Assembly: GCF_000738175.1 (NCBI RefSeq)
Contig: NZ_JFCH01000055.1
Span: 62,001 to 126,000, forward strand
Origin: Corynebacterium jeikeium
GTDB taxonomy: Bacteria; Actinomycetota; Actinomycetes; Mycobacteriales; Mycobacteriaceae
Direction of reading: 5' to 3'
DNA: 64,000 nucleotides
The notes beneath the pieces were generated by a model. That model was not told the DNA's origin. It did no database searches and saw only the letters and a list, made by a program, of their open reading frames with translations. Below, piece after piece: positions 1 to 8,217 of this stretch (its first letter is position 1; each line of letters begins with the position of its first letter). Position numbers and translations under genes: made by a program.

Positions 1-621
1 AAGGAGTTCATCTTCTCCGGCTCCGAGCAGAACCCGGATCTGACCATCAAGAAGGTCAAGAACCTACTTTCCAAGGTTGGCCCCGGCACGCACCCCGCCG
101 TGAAGGCATTCATGGACCACGGCGAGGACTGGGTGGTCGCCGACGACCTGGGCTCCCTGGTCGAGGGCATGAACGCCATCGCTGACGACGATGCCCCCGC
201 CATCGACGTCCACGAACTGCGCCGCACTATCGAGGACCGCGACTCGCAGGTGGACAACAAGTTCAGCAAGGACGCGCAGATCAACTACATCCGCACCGCC
301 CGCGGATACCTGGGCGACAAGATCGTCCGCTGCGCCGCCCCACACCGCCTGCTCGATGAGTCGAAGGGCCCGCTGATTGCCGTCAAGCTGCACGTGCTGA
401 CCCGCAAGACCCTCGGCGGCATCGAGACCGACCTTTCCGGCCGCTGCCTGCGCACCGACGGCTCGGTCCTGCCCGGCCTGTACGCAGCCGGCGAGGTCGC
501 CGGCTTCGGCGGTGGCGGCATGCACGGCAAGAACGCCCTCGAGGGCACCTTCCTCGGTGGCTGCATCCACTCCGGCAAGCGGGTCGGCGAAAACCTGAAG
601 GCTACCATTGCTCAGCTCTAA
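1..621 (+). CDS. FAD-binding dehydrogenase (fumarate reductase/KsdD-type flavoprotein), 3' part
   Basis: The reading frame is open from base 1, so the N-terminal FAD-binding half lies outside the window; 206 codons are present. The visible part is the C-terminal third of a fumarate-reductase/ketosteroid-dehydrogenase type flavoprotein. It contains the conserved GLYAAGEVAGFGGGGMHG segment, followed by NALEGTFLGG, which in this family closes over the flavin and substrate. The substrate cannot be read from this fragment; steroid, fatty-acid-like or other organic substrates are all possible. It ends with TAA and overlaps the next gene's TTG start by 14 bases, suggesting translational coupling with the amidase. 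Confidence is high for the superfamily and low for the specific reaction. Confidence 0.8.
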   Translation, partial: KEFIFSGSEQNPDLTIKKVKNLLSKVGPGTHPAVKAFMDHGEDWVVADDLGSLVEGMNAIADDDAPAIDVHELRRTIEDRDSQVDNKFSKDAQINYIRTARGYLGDKIVRCAAPHRLLDESKGPLIAVKLHVLTRKTLGGIETDLSGRCLRTDGSVLPGLYAAGEVAGFGGGGMHGKNALEGTFLGGCIHSGKRVGENLKATIAQL

Positions 622-1885
622 CGAATGGCGCGCCGAGGCGCTGGAACACGGCGCGGTTCCGCTCATTGAGAAGACGCTACGCCGCATCCGCGCCCAGGAT
701 CGGCACTTCAATGCCATCTCGGTACTCCTGGACGATGAAGCGCTGGCAGCCGCCGCCGACCTAGATTCCAGCGCCGACCCCGGCCCACTGCACGGCGTGC
801 CGGTGCTCATCAAGGAGGAAGTCGCGGTCCGCGGAGTACCCACCACCTTCGGCACGAACGCGAACCCCACGCCCGCTACCGCCGACGACGAAATCGTTCG
901 CCGCTTGCGCAAAGCCGGGGCGATCATTCTAGGCAAAACCACCATGCCTGCGTTTGGCGCATTCCCGTTCACCGAGTCCGAGGCCCGCGGGATCACCCGC
1001 AACCCGCACAATCCGCGTTATACCCCGGGCGGTTCCTCCGGAGGCTCTGCAGTTGCCGTTGCCGCTGGTTGGGTGCCTTTCGCCGTCGGCGGTGACGGCG
1101 GCGGGTCCATCCGCATTCCCTCCGCGCACTGTGGCCTTTACGGTCTTAAGCCCGCCCGCGGCACACTCCCGGGGGAGGATCTGTGGTGCCGTCTCGGCAC
1201 CGCCGGCCCTATCGCTCGTTCTGCACGCGACTGTGCCCTTCTTTTTGACGCCCTATCTGACTCCGTCGCTACCGAAACCAAGGGGGCGTCACTAAGAATC
1301 GGTGTGAGCCTGCAACCCTCAACGCCGCTAACCCCACCGCACCGAGACCACGTCCGTGCTGTGCGCGCGATGGCTGACCGGCTACGCGGAATGGGCCACG
1401 AGGTGCGCAACTGCACACTGCAGCATAAGGATCCGACGGCGGCGTTCGTCACGCAGTTCTTCGCGGGGATTCGCAAGGAGATCGCACAGCTGGAATATCC
1501 CGGCCGCATCGAAAGGCGCCACAAGGTCACCCGCGCGGCAGGAGTGTGGGCGCAAGGTCCGGTGCTGCGCTGGGCCGAAGAGTTTTCGGATCGGCTGGGG
1601 GAACAGTTGGATCGGGTATTCGACGACATCGACGTGCTACTGACCCCAACCGTCGCTTCCCGCCCGGCGCGCGCCGGTGTGCTGTCGGGCAAGGGCATGC
1701 TGGCTGCGCAGATCGCTAGTTTGCCGTCGGTCGCTTACACTGCTTTGTGGAATGTTTCCGGACACCCCGCGATGAGCATTCCTGCAGGTAAGGGGAGTGA
1801 TGGCCTGCCTGTCGGCGTGCAGCTAGTCGCCCGCGATGAGCGGCTATTGCTGGAGTTAGCTAGCGCTTCATCACCCGCGCCATAA
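608..1885 (+). CDS. Amidase (amidase signature family)
   Basis: A 425-residue amidase-signature enzyme that hydrolyses a carboxamide to acid and ammonia. The Ser-cisSer-Lys machinery is visible: Lys69 in PVLIKEE, the Gly/Ser-rich block GGSSGGS at 141-147 (cis-Ser about 143) and the nucleophile Ser167 in GGGSIRIPS. The start is a TTG overlapping the upstream flavoprotein gene by 14 nt; no ATG fits the N-terminus, so a TTG start is inferred. The protein is slightly short for the family (usually 450-500 residues), and its last codons run into the convergent SDR gene (26-nt tail overlap). Two oppositely oriented TGACGCC-type motifs lie inside it at 1246 and 1285. The substrate is unknown; being coupled to a flavoprotein hints at a small catabolic operon. 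Confidence 0.85.
   Translation: MLSSNEWRAEALEHGAVPLIEKTLRRIRAQDRHFNAISVLLDDEALAAAADLDSSADPGPLHGVPVLIKEEVAVRGVPTTFGTNANPTPATADDEIVRRLRKAGAIILGKTTMPAFGAFPFTESEARGITRNPHNPRYTPGGSSGGSAVAVAAGWVPFAVGGDGGGSIRIPSAHCGLYGLKPARGTLPGEDLWCRLGTAGPIARSARDCALLFDALSDSVATETKGASLRIGVSLQPSTPLTPPHRDHVRAVRAMADRLRGMGHEVRNCTLQHKDPTAAFVTQFFAGIRKEIAQLEYPGRIERRHKVTRAAGVWAQGPVLRWAEEFSDRLGEQLDRVFDDIDVLLTPTVASRPARAGVLSGKGMLAAQIASLPSVAYTALWNVSGHPAMSIPAGKGSDGLPVGVQLVARDERLLLELASASSPAP
1246..1291. repeat. Convergent pair of TGACGCC-type motifs (representative)
   Basis: TTTTTGACGCC on the plus strand (motif core 1246-1252) and GGCGTCACTAAG (core 1285-1291, minus-strand motif). Both use non-preferred codons (TTT; TCA CTA AGA). 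Representative of a motif scattered through the window. Confidence 0.55.
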
Positions 1886-2654
1886 TCTCCGTCATAGCGC
1901 GCCGTGGCATGCGCTGCGACACGCTCATCAGCACCTTGTTGAACGTGCCCGCGACCACGGACGGCGGCGGGGACTTGCGCAGCAGGGCTTCGATGCCGGC
2001 AGCTACGACGTCGCGGCTGCTCATGCGTTTCAGGCCGCCGTCGGCCCGGTCGCTGCCGGCTACGCGGAAGAATTCGGTCTCCGTCGGCCCTGGGCACAAC
2101 GCCATAATCCGCACGCCGGAGCCCTTGCGCTCGGCGTACAGCCCCTCCGTAAACGACAGCACAAACGACTTGGTGGCGCCGTAAACGACCATGCTAGGGG
2201 AGGGCTGGAACCCCGCGATAGACGCCACATTCAGGATGAAGCCATTCCCGCGATCCTCGAACCGTGGCAGGAACATGTGGGTCAGCTCCACCAGCGCGTG
2301 CACGTTCACTGCGATCTCCGCGCGGAGGCGGTCGGTTGGGACGTCGCTGAACGATTCGTAGTTGGCGAAGCCCGCGTTGTTGATCAGCGAGGTCACCGTA
2401 ATCCCGCGCGTAGAAAGCTCCCACGAGATCTCGCCCGCCACGCCGTGCTCGGATAGGTCTTTGGCTATTACCTCGACTTTTACTTTATGACGCCTCTTAA
2501 TCTCCGCCGCAATCTTGTTCAGCCGATCCTGGCGGCGCGCGACCAGAACGAGGTTTGCGCCCTTGGCTGCCAGTTGGGTGGCGAATTCCTTGCCGAGACC
2601 CGAGCTGGCGCCGGTGATGAGGACGGTTTCTTGGGAGAGGTCCAAAGTGCTCAT
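1860..2654 (-). CDS. Short-chain dehydrogenase/reductase (SDR)
   Basis: A 264-residue classical SDR. The Rossmann nucleotide-binding motif GASSGLG is at 15-21, the structural NNAG motif at 92-95, and the catalytic Ser145-Tyr158-Lys162 triad is intact (YGATK). Arginines after the second strand (VARRQDR) suggest NADP(H) preference. The C-terminus is basic, like that of DltE/YqjQ-type SDRs. The ATG start at 2654 is preceded on the minus strand by an A-rich -10-like element and no clear Shine-Dalgarno. Its 3' end overlaps the convergent amidase gene by 26 nt. The substrate cannot be predicted. Confidence 0.88.
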   Translation of the reverse strand: MSTLDLSQETVLITGASSGLGKEFATQLAAKGANLVLVARRQDRLNKIAAEIKRRHKVKVEVIAKDLSEHGVAGEISWELSTRGITVTSLINNAGFANYESFSDVPTDRLRAEIAVNVHALVELTHMFLPRFEDRGNGFILNVASIAGFQPSPSMVVYGATKSFVLSFTEGLYAERKGSGVRIMALCPGPTETEFFRVAGSDRADGGLKRMSSRDVVAAGIEALLRKSPPPSVVAGTFNKVLMSVSQRMPRRAMTEIMARVMKR

Positions 2655-2755
2655 GGTGTCATTTTTACACGAAATCTGGGAGTTGGGCGACGAAAGAAGA
2701 ATAGTTCAAACGTTCTAGTAAAGGTTGAGTCTTAGCATTTAATTTGCTAGGGGTA

Positions 2756-2785
2756 TTGACATCGTTCGATTGTGTGTTCTAAACT
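2756..2785 (+). promoter_or_regulatory. SigA-type promoter of the DUF222/HNH gene
   Basis: A -35 hexamer TTGACA (2756-2761, perfect) is separated by 18 bp from TAAACT (2780-2785). The downstream gene's ATG is at 2811 with GAAGGGGA as ribosome-binding site. The spacer carries an SOS-box-like sequence. Confidence 0.65.
2766..2781. promoter_or_regulatory. Candidate LexA (SOS) box
   Basis: TCGATTGTGTGTTCTA lies between the -35 and -10 of the DUF222/HNH promoter. It keeps the TCGA left half and TGTTC right half of the corynebacterial SOS consensus (TCGAA-N-ANNTGTTCGA as I recall it), with mismatches in the middle and one at the right end. Position in the spacer is ideal for repression. Several mycobacterial 13E12/DUF222 genes are LexA-controlled, which supports the call. 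Confidence 0.5.
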
Positions 2786-2810
2786 CGTGTTAGTTCACGA
2801 AGGGGATCGT

Positions 2811-4226
2811 ATGAACACCACAACACTCACCGAAAACACCATCGAACCACCGCCCGATAGCGCCGAGCCTTACTACCGGCTTGCGCGTTCCGACGACCCG
2901 CTAACGGCGACGTCCCGTGCTCTCAATCTGACCCACCTCGCCATGGTCGAGCAGTCTACTCCGGGGCCGGACGACCTCGTTCCCGATCATGTTTCCAAGC
3001 TCGCCGTGCGTTTCGGTATCAGCAAGGTAGTGGCGGCCAACTATGCCGACGCTGGGCTGATGCTCCAAGTCTTCCCACAACTCCACCAGTTGTTCCGCAG
3101 CGGCGCTTTCACTATTCGCCATATCCAGCAGGTCACGGAGGCTGTCGAGGCCGTAGCCCCGGACAAGCGCGCCGAGGTGGAGCAGGAGATCCTGAAAGCC
3201 CTCAAACCCACCGTGCCGAACCAGCAGGTTCCCACCCCGCGGGCGGCGTACAACAAGGTCAAGGCGATTGTGGGGGACCGGGACAAGCTGGCGGCTCCAT
3301 TGGACGATATTCCGCCCATGGATACGAATTCGCCGGAGCTGGTGATCGACCGCAGTGAGTACGAGACCACTGCGTTTACCCTCACAGTTCCGCGCCTGCG
3401 TGGCGTGGAACTGCACAAGGCGGTGAAGGCGGCCTCCCTGAAGCGCGGATGCTCCATGGGGGAGGCCTTCCTGGCGATGCTCGAGCAGAACATCACCACC
3501 GAGGTCACCTTGAACCTGTATAAGGCCGTCGGGTCGCAACCCCGCGGAGTCTTCGCCGAAGACCACTGGCTGTCCGAGGCCGCTAGCTGCGAGTGGCTCG
3601 CGAAAGTCACCCACCTGGCAGCCCCCGGTTACACCGCGACGGAGGGATACCAGCCGACGGAGTTGCTGCGGGCGTCAGTAATAGGGCGCGATGGGCACTG
3701 CCGTTTCCCGGGCTGCGATGCGCCGGGGTACACATGCGACATCGACCATGTGCACCGCCACGCCGAAGGCGGACCGACTTCGACGGCAAATATGCATCTG
3801 CTTTGTCGCACCCATCACCGCCTAAAGACGGCTGGTACCTGGGACGTCGCGCTGCACGCTGATGGCACCGAAGTGTGGACCTCGCACGGAGACGGCCACG
3901 AGGTTGTCACCGTGCCCGACGGGCCGCTGGCGCGCGAGAACTTCGCCGAGCGCGGGGTACGCAAGGCCCGGGTGGTGCGCAAACTCAACGAGGAGAAGCT
4001 CAACGCCGATCCGATGATGCCTCGCGGGCTGTCTATCACCCGCGAGGAGTTGCAGAAGATGCTGAACTGCGCTTCCGTCGAAGAAATTAAGGAAGAGCTT
4101 CAGCGGCGGATCAACAGTGAGATCACGATCGCCAACGCCATCGCCGAGCTGGCGCGAGAGGAACTGAGCAGCCAGATCGAGCAGCTCGAACAATTGCAGA
4201 AGGACGAAGAGGAGCCGCCGTTCTAA
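2811..4226 (+). CDS. DUF222 / HNH endonuclease (13E12 repeat family)
   Basis: A 471-residue protein with an N-terminal DUF222 helical region and a C-terminal HNH nuclease fold. The HNH part, at about residues 296-335, has CRFPGC, then CDIDHVHRHAEGG and LLCRTHH, giving both the zinc-like cysteines and the catalytic His. The C-terminal ~60 residues are a charged coiled coil. The ATG at 2811 is chosen over an upstream in-frame GTG at 2772 because of the GAAGGGGA ribosome-binding site and because 2772 falls inside the promoter spacer. This family is multicopy and sequence-variable in actinobacteria and may act in DNA damage or as selfish DNA; its role is not established. It stands alone, converging on the MFS gene with only 3 nt between the stops. 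Confidence 0.85.
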   Translation: MNTTTLTENTIEPPPDSAEPYYRLARSDDPLTATSRALNLTHLAMVEQSTPGPDDLVPDHVSKLAVRFGISKVVAANYADAGLMLQVFPQLHQLFRSGAFTIRHIQQVTEAVEAVAPDKRAEVEQEILKALKPTVPNQQVPTPRAAYNKVKAIVGDRDKLAAPLDDIPPMDTNSPELVIDRSEYETTAFTLTVPRLRGVELHKAVKAASLKRGCSMGEAFLAMLEQNITTEVTLNLYKAVGSQPRGVFAEDHWLSEAASCEWLAKVTHLAAPGYTATEGYQPTELLRASVIGRDGHCRFPGCDAPGYTCDIDHVHRHAEGGPTSTANMHLLCRTHHRLKTAGTWDVALHADGTEVWTSHGDGHEVVTVPDGPLARENFAERGVRKARVVRKLNEEKLNADPMMPRGLSITREELQKMLNCASVEEIKEELQRRINSEITIANAIAELAREELSSQIEQLEQLQKDEEEPPF

Positions 4227-4229
4227 CCA

Positions 4230-5444
4230 CTACTTTGAGGAGGTGACGGGCAGCACCAGCAGCGCGCCGAACACGCAGATGATGCTGCACATCAGGAACA
4301 TGCCGGGGTAATCGAAATGCCTCAACGCGAGGGCCGCGAGGCCACCGCAGAACATGTTGCTGACCCCCTGGGTGAGCGACATCAGTGACACGTCGCGCGC
4401 ACGGTTCTTTTTGCTGGGCAGCGACTCGTTAACCATGGCCTGATCCACGCTGCTGAACACTCCCCAGCTCAACCCCAACAGCATCGCCGCGGCATAAACC
4501 AAACCCATGCCGGTGGCGATAGTCATCATGCCCGTAGCGCCCGCGACTCCAAGCGCCGAAACGACCACCAGAGTCTTCCGCCGGCCCAACCGGTCCGACA
4601 CGCCACCGCTGATAAACGCAGTGATGATGGTGAAGACCGCATACAGCAGGGTCAGCATCAGCACGCCCGCATCCGGATCCGGTATTCCAATGTGATCCCG
4701 CAGGTAATACAGCAAGTAGAACAGGCTGGTGTAGTTGGCTAGGTGGATCACGAAACGGCTGGTGAAGACAAGCCAATAATTGCGGTACGAGCCCTCGTCG
4801 CCGACCGTCGCGGACAGCGAATCGTACGGGCGCACGTGCACGTCCACGTGACCACGACCGAAAGCGAATTGGAAGATAAAGAGAAGGGAAATGACGCCTA
4901 CAACCCAGTACGCCTGCTGGATCGGCAAAGCCGCGGCAACGGCGGTCCCGCCGACAATTCCGAAGGTGTAGGTCGCGCCGACGATCCCGGAAACTAACCC
5001 GAACTTCTCCTGCGGGACAACATCTGCGGTGACCGTCATCAGGTTATTCGTCACGAACGCAACGAAGACCTGCACCAAGCACCACAGCCCAGTGAGTACC
5101 CAAAAGTCGGGGGTGAAAGACATCAGCAGCAATCCCAGCGTGGCCAGGGGCGCGGCCAGCAGAACCCAAGGCAGCCGCTTGCCCCAACGCCCCACCCAGA
5201 ACCAGCTGCGGTCGGCGATGTAGCCGGTCAGCAGGCTCGTTACTACGGCGGTCGCGCCGCCGAGCATCATCATGAGGGCGAGGGAATCCTCCTTGGTGTC
5301 CGGCCGTAGTTCAATCATCTGCAAGCCCAGCAGCAGCTGCGTGGGGCCTGCCCAGGCGAAGACGGATCCGAAGAAGGCCACTCCGAACTTCCAATAGAAC
5401 CGCTTCGGCTCGCGCTCGGCGGCAGTAAGAGTCTGCAACATCAC
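4230..5444 (-). CDS. MFS / GPH-like sugar transporter
   Basis: A 404-residue membrane protein with about 12 hydrophobic segments. The cytoplasmic loop after the second helix (GYIADRSWFWVGRWGKR) resembles the major-facilitator/glycoside-cation-symporter motif, and a second copy (GGVSDRLGRRK) occurs in the second half. The start ATG overlaps the stop of the GH1 glycosidase gene in an ATGA junction, so the two are almost certainly co-translated. A role in taking up the glycosidase's substrate (a beta-glucoside or disaccharide) or exporting a product is inferred from context. Confidence 0.82.
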   Translation of the reverse strand: MMLQTLTAAEREPKRFYWKFGVAFFGSVFAWAGPTQLLLGLQMIELRPDTKEDSLALMMMLGGATAVVTSLLTGYIADRSWFWVGRWGKRLPWVLLAAPLATLGLLLMSFTPDFWVLTGLWCLVQVFVAFVTNNLMTVTADVVPQEKFGLVSGIVGATYTFGIVGGTAVAAALPIQQAYWVVGVISLLFIFQFAFGRGHVDVHVRPYDSLSATVGDEGSYRNYWLVFTSRFVIHLANYTSLFYLLYYLRDHIGIPDPDAGVLMLTLLYAVFTIITAFISGGVSDRLGRRKTLVVVSALGVAGATGMMTIATGMGLVYAAAMLLGLSWGVFSSVDQAMVNESLPSKKNRARDVSLMSLTQGVSNMFCGGLAALALRHFDYPGMFLMCSIICVFGALLVLPVTSSK

Positions 5445-6667
5445 TGGCCCTTCTCTCTGAACTTGGCATCGATTTCCGGGGTGATGGCACCCTCGCGGAT
5501 CAGCGCCTGCAGCAGACGCCCAGCGGGCTTGATCTGCCGATCAACGTCCACTACGCCAAACTTCTGCGCCATGCCCTCGGACCACTCCCAGTTGTCCACG
5601 AAGCACCAGTGGTAGTAACGCTCGACCTCCGGAACGCGGGAAAGCTCCGCCAGGTGGTCCAGGATGAACGCGCAACGGAAGCGTTCGGCGGCGTCGGCGG
5701 TTCCGTTCTCCGTGATCCAGACCGGCAGCTGGTAGCGCTTGGCCAGCTCGGCGGAGACCTCCGCAATCCCCGGCGGGTAGATCTCCCAGCCGAGGTCATT
5801 GGTTGGGGTTCCGGGGAAGGTGGCGTCAGAAAAACCGCGAACCGCCGTGCGCGAGTAGTAGTTAATGGCCACAGCATCGGCGAAGACCCCGCCGCTGGGC
5901 AGGTTGAGGCTAGGGCGACCGAGCACGGGGTGGAAGCGCCCCTCGAAGAAAGCAGGCTCGATCGCACCTTGGAAAAGCCATTCGACCAGGGGAGTAAGCA
6001 GCCGGTGGATGGGGTTGCGCGGGTTCATGGGCGCGAAGACTCGGCGGTGGTGGGCGAAGGTAACTCGCGGATTATCCAAGCGTGAGTGGATGCGCTGGTA
6101 GGCCAGTATGTGCGCAGCCGCCATGTTCCGCAGGCACGGGCGCACCTTTGGCAGACCCCCGCGGCCGGGTGGGGTGGAGCCGAAGAGGTAAGCCTCGGTG
6201 GCGAAGACGTTCGGCTCGTTGATGGTGATCCAGTCGGTCACCACGTCACCCAAGTGGTCGAGCACGACATCGACGTAGCGCAGGAAAATCTCCACGTTCG
6301 ACTCGCGCGTGAATGCGCCGTTGGCTTCAAACCAGGCGGGATGGCCGAAATGATGCAGGGTGACTAGTGGTTCGATTCCGCGTTCGCGCAGGTCGAGGAA
6401 CTCTTCTCTGTAGCGTTGAAGCGCTTCGTGGTCGTAGCGGCCGGGCTCGGGTTCCACGCGCGACCACTCCACGCCGACGCGAGCGATCTGCAGGCCGAGG
6501 TCGCTCATGAGCTGGTTGTCTTCGCGCCAGCGGCGCCAGTGGTCGGTTGTGGGGTGCGGGGTAGTGCCGTCCTTGGCGACCCACTCGCTCCAGTTGTTGG
6601 GGCGAGGTGATCCTTCGATCTGCAGCCCGGCCGATGCGGTACCGATGCGGATGTTGCTGAGGTCCAT
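5441..6667 (-). CDS. GH1 beta-glycosidase
   Basis: A 408-residue glycoside hydrolase family 1 protein. The acid/base Glu151 sits in TINEPNVF and the nucleophile Glu320 in WITENGTAD, so both catalytic residues are intact. There is no signal peptide, so it is cytoplasmic and acts on imported, possibly phosphorylated or free, beta-glycosides. The ATG at 6667 is preceded by AAGTAC without a recognisable ribosome-binding site. The gene is first in a two-gene operon with the MFS transporter. At 408 residues it is shorter than most GH1 enzymes (440-480), consistent with reduced loops. The exact sugar specificity cannot be told. Confidence 0.9.
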   Translation of the reverse strand: MDLSNIRIGTASAGLQIEGSPRPNNWSEWVAKDGTTPHPTTDHWRRWREDNQLMSDLGLQIARVGVEWSRVEPEPGRYDHEALQRYREEFLDLRERGIEPLVTLHHFGHPAWFEANGAFTRESNVEIFLRYVDVVLDHLGDVVTDWITINEPNVFATEAYLFGSTPPGRGGLPKVRPCLRNMAAAHILAYQRIHSRLDNPRVTFAHHRRVFAPMNPRNPIHRLLTPLVEWLFQGAIEPAFFEGRFHPVLGRPSLNLPSGGVFADAVAINYYSRTAVRGFSDATFPGTPTNDLGWEIYPPGIAEVSAELAKRYQLPVWITENGTADAAERFRCAFILDHLAELSRVPEVERYYHWCFVDNWEWSEGMAQKFGVVDVDRQIKPAGRLLQALIREGAITPEIDAKFREKGQ

Positions 6668-6680
6668 GTACTTAACTTAT

Positions 6681-6706
6681 TGACGCCCTTAGTTTCTGTT
6701 GGCAAA
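6681..6706. repeat. Copy 1 of a shared promoter-region element (TGACGCCC...CTGTTGGCAAA)
   Basis: TGACGCCCTT followed after five bases by CTGTTGGCAAA. The same arrangement recurs at 49839-49866 upstream of the Lrp-type regulator. Both lie just upstream of minus-strand genes, 14 and 19 bases before the start codons. On the minus strand the element reads TTTGCCAACAG...GGGCGTCA, so TTGCCA could serve as a -35. Confidence 0.5.
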
Positions 6707-6756
6707 GTTTTCGGTTTTTACCCCATCGGGGGTAATTGGTTTGGTACAACAAAGTA

Positions 6757-8016
6757 ATGCTTAAGAAAACAGCAGCGCTCGCATGCGCAACAGCCATTGC
6801 ATTTGCCGGATTCGCGTCGCCCGCCGAGGCTGCGCAGATAACTAAGAGGGAGAAGGTCGCATATTCCAATGTGTTCGGCGACCTGCACATGAGGTTGCCG
6901 AAGACGGTGGACCGAATCGAGTACACGACGACCACCTCGGACGGGAAGAAAGCCCAGGTCAGCGGCTACATCGTGGAGCCGGTCGTGGAGTGGAAAGGCG
7001 AGGGGCCGCGCCCGACAGTGGTGATCGGCCGCGGAACGGTCGGGCAGGGCGACCAGTGCGCGCCGAGCAGGAACTGGCCGCTGGACGGGCAGCCGGATCC
7101 GATCAAGGCTAAGCGGGCGGTAAATCTGGAGGGTATCTACGACTGGGTATTTGCCTCCAAGGGTGTGCGCGTGGTGGTGACCGATTACATCGGCATGGGA
7201 ACGCCGGGAATGCACACGTACATGAACCGCGACGATCAGGCCCACGCGATGCTGGATGCGGCGCGCGCTGCCGGTGTGGGTGACGGGCCGGTGGCGTTCT
7301 ACGGGCATTCGCAGGGCGGCGGCGCGTCGGCTGCGGCGGTCGAGGCGGCGGGCGAGTACGCTCCGGAGCTCAATGTGGTCGGGGCGTATGCATCTGCGCC
7401 GCCGGCGGACCTGGAGGCGGTGCAGCGCAACATTGACGGTTCGGATCTTATGGGAGCAATCGGCTTCACGATCAACGGCTTGCTGGAGCGCTATCCGCAC
7501 CTGCAGCCGCTGCTGGATAAGCACCTCAACGAAGAGGGCAAGCAGGCGCTGAAGGATCTGTCTACGATGTGCACCGGGGAGATTACGGACAAATACGGGC
7601 ACAAGAAGACCAGCGAGTGGACAAAGTCGGGCAAGACGCTCGATGAGTTGTTGAAGGAGATGCCCGAGGCGCGGGAAGCTATGGAGGATCAGCGCATTGG
7701 GCTTAAGCGTCCGGTGGCGCCGGTAATGGTGATATCTGGGCGTCACGACAAGAACGTCGAGTACAACCAGGCGAAGGAACTGGCGCGCACGTGGTGCGAG
7801 AAGGGCGCACAGGTTGAGTACCGAGACGACATCATGCCGCCGGTGGGCGAATACAATCACTTCATCCAGGCGGTGACGGGCGGCGCGTTCGGCATCGACT
7901 TCATCTTGAAGCGTTTCCGCGGCGAACCGCTGGGGCGCACGTGCGAGGCGCCGGTGGGGCAGCTGCAAGGATCCGTGGAAGGCAGCGCAGCGCTACCCAA
8001 CGTGGCAGGAAGCTAA
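6757..8016 (+). CDS. Secreted lipase (LIP family alpha/beta hydrolase)
   Basis: A 419-residue exported esterase/lipase. Residues 1-25 form a typical signal peptide (MLKK, hydrophobic core, cleavage after SPAEA). The alpha/beta-hydrolase triad is visible: Ser185 in GHSQGG, Asp331 in SGRHDKN and His368 in EYNHF. The family (secretory lipases) is common in lipid-requiring skin corynebacteria, where it frees host fatty acids. The ATG at 6757 is chosen because the signal peptide starts there; an in-frame TTG at 6736 would add seven non-signal residues. There is no strong Shine-Dalgarno. It is monocistronic, with a short AT-rich gap before the convergent small membrane gene. Confidence 0.88.
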   Translation: MLKKTAALACATAIAFAGFASPAEAAQITKREKVAYSNVFGDLHMRLPKTVDRIEYTTTTSDGKKAQVSGYIVEPVVEWKGEGPRPTVVIGRGTVGQGDQCAPSRNWPLDGQPDPIKAKRAVNLEGIYDWVFASKGVRVVVTDYIGMGTPGMHTYMNRDDQAHAMLDAARAAGVGDGPVAFYGHSQGGGASAAAVEAAGEYAPELNVVGAYASAPPADLEAVQRNIDGSDLMGAIGFTINGLLERYPHLQPLLDKHLNEEGKQALKDLSTMCTGEITDKYGHKKTSEWTKSGKTLDELLKEMPEAREAMEDQRIGLKRPVAPVMVISGRHDKNVEYNQAKELARTWCEKGAQVEYRDDIMPPVGEYNHFIQAVTGGAFGIDFILKRFRGEPLGRTCEAPVGQLQGSVEGSAALPNVAGS

Positions 8017-8039
8017 AGTGTCATAATGTATATTATCGG

Positions 8040-8207
8040 CTAATCCCTGGACTGCCACAGCTGATAGCAGGTGGCGGCCAGGAACAGCGCGCAGACCGCG
8101 GCGAAGAAATACGTCAGGCCCGTGCCCTGCCACAGCAGATAGCCGATAAAGAACAACAGCACCACGATGCGCATGATGCGCGAGTACTTGAGCATCTCTG
8201 GAGACAT
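8040..8207 (-). CDS. Small membrane protein (55 aa) downstream of YceI
   Basis: An open frame of 55 codons from ATG 8207 to TAG 8040. It begins MSPEMLKYSRIMRI and contains two hydrophobic stretches (about 13-26 and 31-47) separated by a short GTG turn, ending in a polar QLWQSRD tail. It starts 10 nt after the yceI-like stop, so translational coupling is likely. The composition (two transmembrane helices with a basic N-terminus) is what is expected of a real small membrane protein rather than noise. Function is unknown; it may partner the YceI protein in the envelope. Confidence 0.6.
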   Translation of the reverse strand: MSPEMLKYSRIMRIVVLLFFIGYLLWQGTGLTYFFAAVCALFLAATCYQLWQSRD

Positions 8208-8217
8208 TTGACCGCGC

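Noticed and set aside
2705..2719. GTTCAAACGTTCTA upstream of the DUF222 promoter as a second SOS box
   Set aside because: Only part of each half-site is present and it lies well upstream of the -35.
6718..7968. 416-codon minus-strand frame opposite the lipase
   Set aside because: Arginine/histidine-rich mirror translation, no domain; the lipase has signal peptide and triad.
8023..8039. AT-rich inverted repeat ATAAT-GTAT-ATTAT between the lipase and the small membrane gene
   Set aside because: Too short and AT-only to call a terminator with confidence.
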